Source of the DNA: Bacteroidota bacterium
GTDB lineage: Bacteria > Bacteroidota > Bacteroidia > Chitinophagales > Chitinophagaceae
DNA length: 25,863 nucleotides
Assembly (NCBI GenBank): GCA_023392575.1
Contig: JAEVYV010000117.1
Span: 1-25,863 of the forward strand
Direction: 5' to 3'
Shown piece after piece: positions 1 to 6,740 of the stretch; position 1 is the stretch's first letter; each line of letters starts with the position of its first letter. The notes under the pieces are model-generated. The model ran no database searches, had not been told where the DNA came from, and saw nothing but the letters and a program-made list of their open reading frames with translations. The position numbers and the translations under genes are program-made.

Positions 1-466
1 GGAAAACGCCGAGTTTGAACGGCAGCTTTTGCAGGGCGAACTGGAGGTGGACCTGATTCCTCAGGGCACTTTGGCCACCCGCATTCAAATGGCCGGCATG
101 GGCATCCCTGCGTTTTATACCCCGGCCGGTTTTGGCACCGAAGTAGGGGCGGGCAAGGAGGTGCGGGAATTCAACGGAAAAAAATATTTGATGGAAGAGG
201 CCCTCTACGCCGATTTTGCGCTGGTTAAGGCCTGGAAGGGAGACCGGTACGGCAACCTGGTTTTTCGCAAAACCACCCGCAATTTTTCTACCTCCATGGC
301 CAAGGCCGGCAGGGTTACCATTGCCGAAGTGGAACAACTGGTTGCGCCCGGCGAACTGGACCCCGATCAGATCCATGTGGCCGGTGTGTATGTACACCGC
401 ATATTTGAAGGACAGGACTACGAAAAACGGATTGAACGGAAAACGGTGCAACTGCAAAACGATTGA
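1..466 (+). CDS. scoA: 3-oxoacid CoA-transferase subunit A, 5' end missing
   Basis: This is the C-terminal 154 residues of the A subunit of a two-subunit family I CoA-transferase, which moves CoA between a carboxylic acid such as succinate or acetate and a 3-oxoacid such as acetoacetate in the cytoplasm. The reading frame is open from base 2, so the real start lies before the window; the TTG at base 29 is internal. Visible family features are the stretch GELEVDLIPQGTLATRI, the GIPAFYTPAGFGTEV loop, and FRKTTRNFS followed by the VEQLV/PGELDPDQIH segment. Roughly the first 80 residues of a normal A subunit of about 230 are missing. The B subunit follows in the same direction, but after a 144-base gap that is long for this gene pair. 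The exact acid specificity cannot be read from the sequence. Confidence 0.93.
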   Translation, partial: ENAEFERQLLQGELEVDLIPQGTLATRIQMAGMGIPAFYTPAGFGTEVGAGKEVREFNGKKYLMEEALYADFALVKAWKGDRYGNLVFRKTTRNFSTSMAKAGRVTIAEVEQLVAPGELDPDQIHVAGVYVHRIFEGQDYEKRIERKTVQLQND

Positions 467-610
467 TGAATGTAGTTGCCAAACGTACAAGAGTGCGACG
501 CAACGAAAGTTTCATAGTAGCACAATGGCCGGGTGACAAAACTTGGAAATAAAACTTCACGATCTGTCGGTAAACAATTATAAATGACAAACCATAAACT
601 ATAAACCACG

Positions 611-1267
611 ATGGCTTTAGATAAATACGGCATTGCCAAACGCATAGCGCAGGAACTAAGGGATGGAATGTATGTCAATCTGGGCATCGGCATTCCCACC
701 CTGGTGGCCAATTATATTCCCGAAGGCATGCACATCATGCTGCAAAGCGAAAACGGCATGCTGGGCATGGGCCCCTATCCCACCGAAGAAGAAGTGGATG
801 CCGATCTGATCAACGCCGGTAAAGAAACCGTAACCATTTTGCCCGGTGGGGCGTTTTTTGATTCGGCGGAAAGTTTTGGCATGATCCGGGCCGGAAAAAT
901 TGACCTCACGGTTTTGGGCGCCATGGAAGTGAGTGAAACCGGGGACATTGCCAATTGGAAAATCCCTGGAAAAATGGTAAAGGGAATGGGCGGGGCGATG
1001 GACCTGGTTGCCTCGGCCCGAAACATCATTGTGGCCATGATGCACACCAATCCCAAAGGCGAATCCAAACTGCTGCCCCGCTGCAGCCTGCCGCTCACCG
1101 GAGTGGGCTGCGTGAAAAAAATTGTTAGTGAACTGGCGGTTCTGGAGGTTACCCCAAACGGGTTTAAACTATTGGAACGGGCTCCGGGGGTAAGCGTGGA
1201 AGAGATCAAGGCAAAGACCGCCGGGAAGTTGATTGTGGAAAGAACAGTGCCGGAAATGGCGATTTAA
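611..1267 (+). CDS. scoB: 3-oxoacid CoA-transferase subunit B
   Basis: This is the complete catalytic B subunit (218 residues) of the CoA-transferase whose A subunit precedes it. The active-site glutamate that carries the acyl-CoA/glutamyl-CoA intermediate is visible as E47 in the SENGMLGMGP motif. The family segments GIGIPTLVANY near the N-terminus, GGAFFDSAESF and GAMEVSETGDIANWKIPG are all present, and the length is normal. The start at 611 is preceded by an A-rich, TAAA-rich leader rather than a Shine-Dalgarno sequence, as is usual in Bacteroidota. A strong hairpin starts 18 bases after the stop. Together with subunit A it probably works in ketone body, butyrate or branched-chain acid metabolism; which of these is not decided by the sequence. 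Confidence 0.95.
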   Translation: MALDKYGIAKRIAQELRDGMYVNLGIGIPTLVANYIPEGMHIMLQSENGMLGMGPYPTEEEVDADLINAGKETVTILPGGAFFDSAESFGMIRAGKIDLTVLGAMEVSETGDIANWKIPGKMVKGMGGAMDLVASARNIIVAMMHTNPKGESKLLPRCSLPLTGVGCVKKIVSELAVLEVTPNGFKLLERAPGVSVEEIKAKTAGKLIVERTVPEMAI

Positions 1268-1284
1268 AAAAGTTTAGGCAAGAA

Positions 1285-1315
1285 AAATCCCCTGCATTGC
1301 AGGGGATTTCTGTTT
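1285..1315. terminator. Rho-independent terminator, probably bidirectional
   Basis: A perfect 12-bp inverted repeat (AAATCCCCTGCA at 1285-1296, TGCAGGGGATTT at 1298-1309) is followed on the plus strand by CTGTTTT. It lies between the convergent CoA-transferase B gene and the DUF1573 gene that ends at 1332. On the minus strand the 3' arm runs into TTTCTTG, so it can stop transcription from both sides. Confidence 0.85.
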
Positions 1316-1331
1316 TAAGAGAATGTTTTGA

Positions 1332-1811
1332 TTAGCCCTTCTTTGCTTTCGCTTCTGTTTTGCCGCTTTTTTGTTCGGCTTTCTTTTCGTCCGATTTTTT
1401 GGACTCGTTTTTTGTCAGGGCTTCGTAGGCGCTGGCGTCCACTACCTCACCGGTAATCTTAAGGATTTTTTGTTCCTGGTATCCGGCAATTTTCACATTT
1501 ACGTCTTTGTCAAACTGGCCCATAGCCGCCGCGTTGTAGCCTACTTTTAATTTTGTGGAACCACCCGGTGCAATGGGTTCTTTAGAGTACTCGGGAGTGG
1601 TGCAGCCACAACCGGCCCAGGCATTTTCAATAGCAATGGGCTTATTGCTTGTGTTGGTAATGGTAAAATAGGTTGTTACAGGAGTGCCCTGCTTGATCTT
1701 TCCAAAATCATATTTTTCTGCGTTTACTTTAATTACCTCATCAGCTTTTTGCTGAGCCATTGCGGTAAAACCTGTAGCAAATACAGCCGCCAGTAAAAGA
1801 ATTTTTTTCAT
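1332..1811 (-). CDS. Exported DUF1573 family protein
   Basis: This 159-residue protein has a signal peptide (residues 1-19, MKKILLLAAVFATGFTAMAQ with likely cleavage before QQ) and a single DUF1573 Ig-like domain over about residues 25-125. The family signature is clear: YDFGKI near the domain start, then GCGCTTPE and EPIAPGGS. The tail (about residues 130-159) is a Lys/Glu/Ala-rich low-complexity stretch, probably disordered. The gene starts 3 bases after the stop of the upstream DUF1573 gene, so the two are surely co-transcribed and look like a tandem duplication. DUF1573 proteins are abundant exported proteins in Bacteroidota without a settled biochemical role. The two cysteines in GCGC could form a disulfide or bind a metal; that is inference. 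Confidence 0.93.
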   Translation of the reverse strand: MKKILLLAAVFATGFTAMAQQKADEVIKVNAEKYDFGKIKQGTPVTTYFTITNTSNKPIAIENAWAGCGCTTPEYSKEPIAPGGSTKLKVGYNAAAMGQFDKDVNVKIAGYQEQKILKITGEVVDASAYEALTKNESKKSDEKKAEQKSGKTEAKAKKG

Positions 1812-1814
1812 GCT

Positions 1815-2246
1815 CTAATGTATTTGTTGTTTTAAAAAATGAACCGATGCGTTGGCCGGGGCCGCCCCTGCCGGAGTTTTCCAGACACTCCCCTTTATCT
1901 TGATTTGTTTTGTTTGATTTCCGTTGTATGTGATGGTAATAAATTTTTCAAAATCCCCTTCGGTAGCCGCGTTGTACCCCACTTTTATTTTGTCCGAAGC
2001 GCCGGGGGCAATAGGCTCCCGGTTCCATTCCGGGGTGGTGCAGCCACAACTGGTCAATACGTTTTCCAGTTTTAAAGGGGCGTTGGCCTTGTTGCGTATT
2101 TCAAACGAATGATAAACCGGCTTGCCTTGTGGAATTTTCCCAAAATCATATTCGGTTTCCTTCAACTCAATAGCTTCGGTGGCATTTTGAGCCCTCAGGG
2201 CCAAAACGCTCAAAAGGGAGAAACAAAGGATGAATATTTTTTTCAT
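1815..2246 (-). CDS. Exported DUF1573 family protein, upstream paralogue
   Basis: This 143-residue protein is a paralogue of its downstream neighbour: signal peptide (MKKIFILCFSLLSVLALRAQ), YDFGKIPQG, CGCTTPEW, EPIAPGAS and KVGYNAA are in the same order, but it lacks the charged C-terminal tail. I chose the ATG at 2246 because it gives a clean signal peptide; an in-frame ATG at 2276 would put ten extra polar residues in front. A -7 box on the minus strand (2290-2297) lies about 45 bases upstream and fits a short leader. The gene leads a two-gene operon, divergent from the E1 dehydrogenase. Its function is unknown beyond the family. Confidence 0.92.
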   Translation of the reverse strand: MKKIFILCFSLLSVLALRAQNATEAIELKETEYDFGKIPQGKPVYHSFEIRNKANAPLKLENVLTSCGCTTPEWNREPIAPGASDKIKVGYNAATEGDFEKFITITYNGNQTKQIKIKGSVWKTPAGAAPANASVHFLKQQIH

Positions 2247-2289
2247 GGTAAGCATGTGGTTTTTGGCGGTCTGCACAGCCTCTGGTCCT

Positions 2290-2297
2290 CAAAAATA
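2290..2297 (-). promoter_or_regulatory. Bacteroidota -7 promoter box for the DUF1573 pair
   Basis: The minus strand reads TATTTTTG, an exact match to the TAnnTTTG consensus. Transcription would start about 5-7 bases downstream and give a leader of roughly 35-40 bases before the ATG at 2246. A TTTG lies about 25 bases upstream, a little far for an ideal -33 element. Confidence 0.6.
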
Positions 2298-2366
2298 ACA
2301 TAATCTGTCGGGAAAGCCTATCCAAAACCACAATTTGTCTTTTTTTAACGGTGCGGCCCGAAACCC

Positions 2367-2374
2367 TATTTTTG
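2367..2374 (+). promoter_or_regulatory. -7 promoter box abutting the E1 start codon
   Basis: TATTTTTG matches TAnnTTTG exactly and is separated from the ATG at 2379 by only CTCC. With the usual distance from box to start site, the transcript would begin at or within a couple of bases of the ATG, giving a leaderless or nearly leaderless mRNA. No good -33 TTTG is present at the usual distance. Confidence 0.6.
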
Positions 2375-2378
2375 CTCC

Positions 2379-4772
2379 ATGGAAAATACAATTGAAACCC
2401 GGGACCACTCCATTGAAAAACTGTCCTTTGACAGTTTTAGAAATGAAGTTTTACAGGATTATCAATGGGTGTGTTTGAGTCGTGAAGTCAGCCTTTTGGG
2501 TCGTAAAGAAGTGCTGACGGGCAAGGCTAAATTTGGCATTTTTGGTGATGGCAAGGAGGTGGCCCAGGTGGCTATGGCAAAATTTTTCCAGCCCGGCGAT
2601 TTCCGCTCAGGCTATTACCGGGACCAAACCTTTGCCTTTGCCAGCGGGGTGGCCACGGTGGAGCAGTTCTTTGCCCAGTTGTATGCCGACCCCGATATCA
2701 ATAACGATCCGTTCAGTGCCGGCCGCCAAATGGTTTCGCATTTTGCCACGCCTTTTGTGGATCAAAATGGCGAATGGGTAAACCTGGCCGAAACCAAAAA
2801 CATCTCGTCGGATATTGCGCCTACCGCCGGACAAATGGTTCGGGGGCTGGGGCTGGCTTTTGCCTCCAAATCATTCCGCAACATAAAAGAGCTGCAATCC
2901 TTTTCGCAGCTTTCCCATAACGGCAACGAGGTTTGTTTTTGCACCATCGGCGATGCCTCCACCTCCGAGGGGCAGTTTTGGGAAACCATTAACGCCGCCG
3001 GCGTGCTGCAGGTGCCGCTGGTTGTTTTTGTGTGGGATGATGGTTACGGCATTTCCGTTCCCAAAAAATACCAAACCACCAAGGCGTCCATTTCGGAAGC
3101 CCTGAAAGGTTTGCAAAAAGAAGACGGCAGCAACGGCATCAATATTTACAGGGTTAAAGGCTGGGACTACGCCAGTCTGTGTGAAAGCTTTGAGGAAGGG
3201 ATTCGCCTGGCAAGAGAAACCCACACGCCGGCCTTGTTTCATGTCGAGGAACTCACGCAGCCGCAGGGACACTCCACATCGGGTAGCCATGAACGCTATA
3301 AAACATCGGAGCGGCTGGAGTGGGAACGGCAATGGGATTGCATGAAGAAAATGAGGGAGTGGATTGTAGCCAATGTGCTGGCCACGGAAGAAGAGCTCGA
3401 TGCCATTGAAAAAGAGGCCAAGGAAGGCGTTCGGACCAGTCGCCTGAAGGCCTGGGAAGCCTACCTGCAGCCCATAAAAAGCCAGGTAAGCCGGTCGGTT
3501 GATCTGATCCGGGACGTCGCTGCAAAAATGGATAATCATTCCCGTGAGCTTTTGTCGCTGGCCCAGGAATTGGCGGCGGTTAAAGACCCGCTGCGCCGCG
3601 ATGTCATGAAAACATTGAATGCAGCCCTGGATTTAGCCGGTGCAAACGACGCGGCTTATTGGTTAAAGGATTATTACCACGAGCTTTTGACGCAGAACCA
3701 GGAACTTTTCGACTCGCATCTTTATAACGAAGGCCCCCGCAGTGCCTTAAAGGTGGAGGCCGTCTCTGTTTCCTACGCCGAAAACGCCGCCGTGGTAAAC
3801 GGCTTTGAAGTGTTGAACCAATACTTTGACCGCTTGTTTGCCAGCAATCCCAAAGTGCTGGCTTTTGGCGAAGACCTCGGACATATTGGCGATGTGAACC
3901 AGGGCTTCTCGGGTTTGCAGGCCAAGTATGGCGAAGAACGCATTTTTGATACCGGCATTCGGGAACTGACCATCATGGGGCAGGGCATTGGCCTGGCCAT
4001 GCGGGGATTGCGGCCCATTGCCGAAATACAATACCTCGATTACCTGCTTTACGGGTTGCAGCCTTTGAGCGATGATGTAGCTACCCTGCATTACCGCACC
4101 AAAGGACAGCAAAGCTGTCCCCTAATTGTTCGTACACGGGGGCACCGGCTCGAAGGCATCTGGCACAGCGGTTCACCCATGGGAATGGTCATCAATGCCT
4201 TGCGGGGTATGTATGTGTGCGTACCCAGAAACATGACGCAGGCCGTCGGCATGTACAATACCTTGCTGCAAAGCAACGACCCGGCAATTGTGATCGAGTG
4301 TTTGAACGGGTACCGGCTGAAAGAAAAACTGCCTGCAAACCTGCTCGATTTCAGGGTGCCGTTGGGGGTTCCCGAAATTGTAAAGGAAGGAAGGGACGTC
4401 ACGGTCGTTAGCTATGGATCTACGCTGCGCATTGTTGCAGAAGCAGCCCAGGCCTTGGAAAAGCAAGGCATCAGTTGCGAAGTGATGGATGTGCAAACGC
4501 TGTTGCCGTTCGACATTCACCACAAGATTGTGGATTCGCTCAAAAAAACCAGCCGCATTGTTTTTGTGGACGAAGACGTGCCCGGTGGGGCGGCGGCCTA
4601 TATGTTCAACAAAGTGATGGAAGAACAAAAGGGGTACCGCTGGTTGGATGTGGCGCCCAGAACCATTACCGCCAAGGCGCACCGCCCGGCGTATGGCAGC
4701 GACGGCGATTATTTCAGTAAGCCCAATGCCGAAGAGATTGAATCCGTGATTAAAGAAATGATGGCCGAATAA
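2379..4772 (+). CDS. Fused alpha/beta E1 component of a 2-oxoacid dehydrogenase
   Basis: This 797-residue thiamine-diphosphate enzyme decarboxylates a 2-oxoacid, probably branched-chain, and passes the acyl group to an E2 lipoyl protein. Residues 1 to about 380 are the alpha half, with the cofactor motif GDASTSEG at 191-198 closing at WDDGYGISVP (219-228). The usual NN at the end of this motif is DD here. From about residue 465 the beta half follows, with FGEDLGHIGD around E498 (the expected catalytic glutamate), FDTGIREL, EIQYLDYL and the C-terminal transketolase segment (GRDVTVVSYGS, EDVPGGAAAYM). Alpha and beta are separate chains in many bacteria; a single fused chain is common in Bacteroidota. 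No E2 or E3 gene is in the window, so partners must be encoded elsewhere. Substrate choice (2-oxoisovalerate, pyruvate or other) is not resolved. Confidence 0.93.
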   Translation: MENTIETRDHSIEKLSFDSFRNEVLQDYQWVCLSREVSLLGRKEVLTGKAKFGIFGDGKEVAQVAMAKFFQPGDFRSGYYRDQTFAFASGVATVEQFFAQLYADPDINNDPFSAGRQMVSHFATPFVDQNGEWVNLAETKNISSDIAPTAGQMVRGLGLAFASKSFRNIKELQSFSQLSHNGNEVCFCTIGDASTSEGQFWETINAAGVLQVPLVVFVWDDGYGISVPKKYQTTKASISEALKGLQKEDGSNGINIYRVKGWDYASLCESFEEGIRLARETHTPALFHVEELTQPQGHSTSGSHERYKTSERLEWERQWDCMKKMREWIVANVLATEEELDAIEKEAKEGVRTSRLKAWEAYLQPIKSQVSRSVDLIRDVAAKMDNHSRELLSLAQELAAVKDPLRRDVMKTLNAALDLAGANDAAYWLKDYYHELLTQNQELFDSHLYNEGPRSALKVEAVSVSYAENAAVVNGFEVLNQYFDRLFASNPKVLAFGEDLGHIGDVNQGFSGLQAKYGEERIFDTGIRELTIMGQGIGLAMRGLRPIAEIQYLDYLLYGLQPLSDDVATLHYRTKGQQSCPLIVRTRGHRLEGIWHSGSPMGMVINALRGMYVCVPRNMTQAVGMYNTLLQSNDPAIVIECLNGYRLKEKLPANLLDFRVPLGVPEIVKEGRDVTVVSYGSTLRIVAEAAQALEKQGISCEVMDVQTLLPFDIHHKIVDSLKKTSRIVFVDEDVPGGAAAYMFNKVMEEQKGYRWLDVAPRTITAKAHRPAYGSDGDYFSKPNAEEIESVIKEMMAE

Positions 4773-4805
4773 AACAAGGAATTATATTCTGGCTTGCACC
4801 CATAA

Positions 4806-4836
4806 AATCCCTGGCTAAAAACCGGGGATTCGTTTT
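4806..4836 (+). terminator. Rho-independent terminator after the E1 gene
   Basis: AATCCCTGG (4806-4814) pairs with CCGGGGATT (4822-4830) with one G-U pair around a 7-base loop, followed by CGTTTT. The T-run overlaps the likely -33 element of the next gene, so one unit ends where the next begins. Confidence 0.7.
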
Positions 4837-4866
4837 GCGCTGCAGCCGGTTTTGCCTTTATCTTTA
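4833..4866 (+). promoter_or_regulatory. Promoter of the TRIC-PhzF unit
   Basis: A TTTTG (4833-4837) and a TATCTTTA (4859-4866) are separated by 21 bases, matching the Bacteroidota TTTG / TAnnTTTG arrangement with one mismatch in the -7 box. The box ends 5 bases before the GTG at 4872, so the transcript is predicted to be leaderless or nearly so. Confidence 0.6.
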
Positions 4867-4871
4867 GCCGG

Positions 4872-5495
4872 GTGTATTCAAATTTTCTCAATATCATCGA
4901 CATTTTGGGCACACTTGCATTTGCCGTTTCCGGTGTGTTTTCTGCCATGGAGAAAAGGCTGGATGCCTTTGGTGTGCTGATCGTTTCCTTTGTTACGGCC
5001 ATTGGTGGTGGTACGGTGCGAGATGTCCTGGTGGGGAATTTTCCGGTGAACTGGCTGCAAAATAATAATACCATACTGGTTATACTATTTACAGCCTTGG
5101 TGACCATGTTTTTTGGCTCGCAATTGAAACAACTGAGGCGACTGAGTACAACGCTGTTTTTATTTGATGCTTTGGGTTTGGGGCTGTTTACGATCATTGG
5201 TTTTGAAGTGGGGCTAAAACACGGCTTTAGTCCAGGCATCTGTATTGCACTGGGCACTATCTCCGCCTGTTTTGGTGGCGTTCTTCGCGACGTGCTGCTG
5301 AATAAAGTGCCACTTATTTTTCACAAAGAGGTTTATGCGCTGGCCTGCATTATTGGCGGCCTTGTTTATTATTTCTTATCAAAAACACATTGGAACGAAG
5401 ACCTTTCCAAGGTCATTTGTATTCTTCTCATCGTTGTTATTCGTGTCGTGGCGGTTCGCTTTAAATTATCATTACCCTCCATTACTTTAAAATAA
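4872..5495 (+). CDS. Trimeric intracellular cation (TRIC) channel family membrane protein (UPF0126)
   Basis: This 207-residue inner-membrane protein has seven likely transmembrane segments built as two similar halves. Each half carries the family's glycine/arginine signature: GGGTVRDVLVGNFPVNW near residue 40, and GGVLRDVLLNKVPLIF near residue 140. The N-terminal segment (DILGTLAFAVSGVFSA) is typical. Bacterial TRIC homologues form monovalent-cation channels, but the physiological role in bacteria is poorly defined. I use the GTG at 4872 because the first membrane helix needs it; the next ATG would delete that helix, and the -7 box lies just upstream. The PhzF-like gene starts 4 bases after the stop, so the two form an operon. 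Confidence 0.92.
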   Translation: MYSNFLNIIDILGTLAFAVSGVFSAMEKRLDAFGVLIVSFVTAIGGGTVRDVLVGNFPVNWLQNNNTILVILFTALVTMFFGSQLKQLRRLSTTLFLFDALGLGLFTIIGFEVGLKHGFSPGICIALGTISACFGGVLRDVLLNKVPLIFHKEVYALACIIGGLVYYFLSKTHWNEDLSKVICILLIVVIRVVAVRFKLSLPSITLK

Positions 5496-5499
5496 GATT

Positions 5500-6285
5500 A
5501 TGAAATTAACGATCTACCAGGTTGACGCTTTTGCGGAAGAAGTTTTTAAAGGCAATCCGGCCGCCGTTATTCCTTTGGAAGACTGGCTGGAAGAGGAGCT
5601 AATGCAAAAGATTGCCATGGAAAACAATTTGAGCGAAACGGCTTTTTTTGTCAAAACCGATGAGGGCTACCATTTGCGCTGGTTTACCCCGGAGTTCGAA
5701 ATTGATTTGTGCGGTCATGCCACACTGGCTTCAGCTTATGTCATTAAAAATTTTCTGGAGCCGCATGTGGCGGAGATCCCTTTTACTACGCAAAAAGCAG
5801 GCGTTTTAAAAGCCTCTGCTAAAGAGGGTATGTACACGCTGAATTTTCCTGCCCGCCCTCCGGAACCATGCAAGCCGCCAGCGCAATTATTGAAATCCTT
5901 AGGAGTAAGCACCGTGGTTGAAGTGTTGAGGTCAAGAGATTATCTTGTGGTGTTGCCCAATGAAGAGGCGGTAGAAAACGTAGAACCCGATTTTTCCTTG
6001 ATGAAGGAGCTGGATACAATTGGTGTGATTGTTACGGCCAAAGGGCATGAAGCCGACGTGGTGTCCAGGTGTTTTTACCCGGGTGCCGGTATTCCGGAAG
6101 ATCCCGTCACCGGTTCAGCGCATTGTAACATTGTTCCTTATTGGAGTGAGAAGTTGGGTAAAACAAAATTGTTCTGTAAACAACTATCGCCACGTGAGGG
6201 GGATTTGCACTGCGAACTGGAAGGGGACAGGGTTTTAATGAGCGGGAAATGCGTCTTGTATCTGCAGGGTGAAATTGATCTTTAA
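5500..6285 (+). CDS. PhzF family isomerase/epimerase-like protein
   Basis: This 261-residue cytoplasmic protein belongs to the PhzF / diaminopimelate-epimerase fold superfamily. Seen in order: DAFAEEVFKGNPAAV (residues 9-23), the catalytic glutamate E46 in ENNLSETAF, the DLCGHATLA motif (69-77), and the second-domain GAGIPEDPVTGSAHC loop (195-209). Length is normal for the family. PhzF itself isomerises a phenazine precursor, but no other phz genes are here, and most PhzF homologues in Bacteroidota have no known substrate. Read it as an isomerase of unknown substrate. It is the second gene of the unit with the TRIC channel. Its stop codon overlaps the stop of the convergent DUF393 gene. Confidence 0.93.
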   Translation: MKLTIYQVDAFAEEVFKGNPAAVIPLEDWLEEELMQKIAMENNLSETAFFVKTDEGYHLRWFTPEFEIDLCGHATLASAYVIKNFLEPHVAEIPFTTQKAGVLKASAKEGMYTLNFPARPPEPCKPPAQLLKSLGVSTVVEVLRSRDYLVVLPNEEAVENVEPDFSLMKELDTIGVIVTAKGHEADVVSRCFYPGAGIPEDPVTGSAHCNIVPYWSEKLGKTKLFCKQLSPREGDLHCELEGDRVLMSGKCVLYLQGEIDL

Positions 6286-6686
6286 TTCAGGAACCGGCCT
6301 TTTACCGCTGGCGTAGGCATCATGCATGTTTCTTTTTTCCCAAACCATTTATAGCGGTTTTGTGCAATGAAATCATAAACGGCATCCCGCAGAAACCGGG
6401 GTGTGATCCATAAAACCTGCAGCATTTTCCAGTACCAGGGAAGTTGGTCTAAAACCTTTAGGGCGGCTGTTGATTTTTGATACACTTTTCCTTTTTGGAT
6501 CAGAACAAAAGATTCAAAATTTTTTTTCGGAATTCGGTATTGGGTTAATAATGTTTGTCCCGCCGCTGATTGCAGGGGCGCAAAGCGGAAAACCGCTTTT
6601 TTGTCCTGCCTGATAACAAAGTTTATAGCGCCATTGCAAAAGTTGCAGATGCCGTCGAAGAGTATGATGGGATGATCCGATTCCAC
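6282..6686 (-). CDS. DCC family thiol-disulfide oxidoreductase-like protein (DUF393)
   Basis: This 134-residue protein carries the DCC-family signature DGICNFC (residues 11-17; D11, C14 and C17 are the family's namesake residues), followed by FAPLQSAAGQ and the WITPRFLRDAVYDFIAQNRYKWFG end typical of DUF393. The CxxC suggests a thioredoxin-like redox role, but no reaction is established for most members. The start is a GTG at 6686 that keeps the short N-terminal strand leading into the motif. A perfect -7 box ends only 4 bases before it, so the mRNA is likely leaderless. The 3' end overlaps the PhzF stop by 4 bases, convergent, with no terminator between them. It is probably transcribed separately from the LytTR regulator, which ends 54 bases upstream. 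Confidence 0.88.
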   Translation of the reverse strand: MESDHPIILFDGICNFCNGAINFVIRQDKKAVFRFAPLQSAAGQTLLTQYRIPKKNFESFVLIQKGKVYQKSTAALKVLDQLPWYWKMLQVLWITPRFLRDAVYDFIAQNRYKWFGKKETCMMPTPAVKGRFLN

Positions 6687-6690
6687 AGAG

Positions 6691-6698
6691 CAAAAATA
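6691..6698 (-). promoter_or_regulatory. -7 promoter box abutting the DUF393 GTG start
   Basis: The minus strand reads TATTTTTG followed by CTCT and the GTG start at 6686. The first 11 bases (TATTTTTGCTC) are identical to those before the E1 start at 2379. The spacing predicts a leaderless transcript. A clear -33 TTTG is not visible. Confidence 0.6.
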
Positions 6699-6740
6699 AG
6701 AGAGAGTCCTTTAAAGACAGACATACAGAAGCCAGGCTGG

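Noticed and set aside
2871..3539. 222-codon minus-strand frame inside the E1 gene
   Set aside because: It lies wholly within a clear enzyme on the other strand and shows no recognisable domain.
5500..6285. PhzF-like gene as evidence of a phenazine pathway
   Set aside because: No other phenazine genes are present, and the family is widespread in organisms that make no phenazines.
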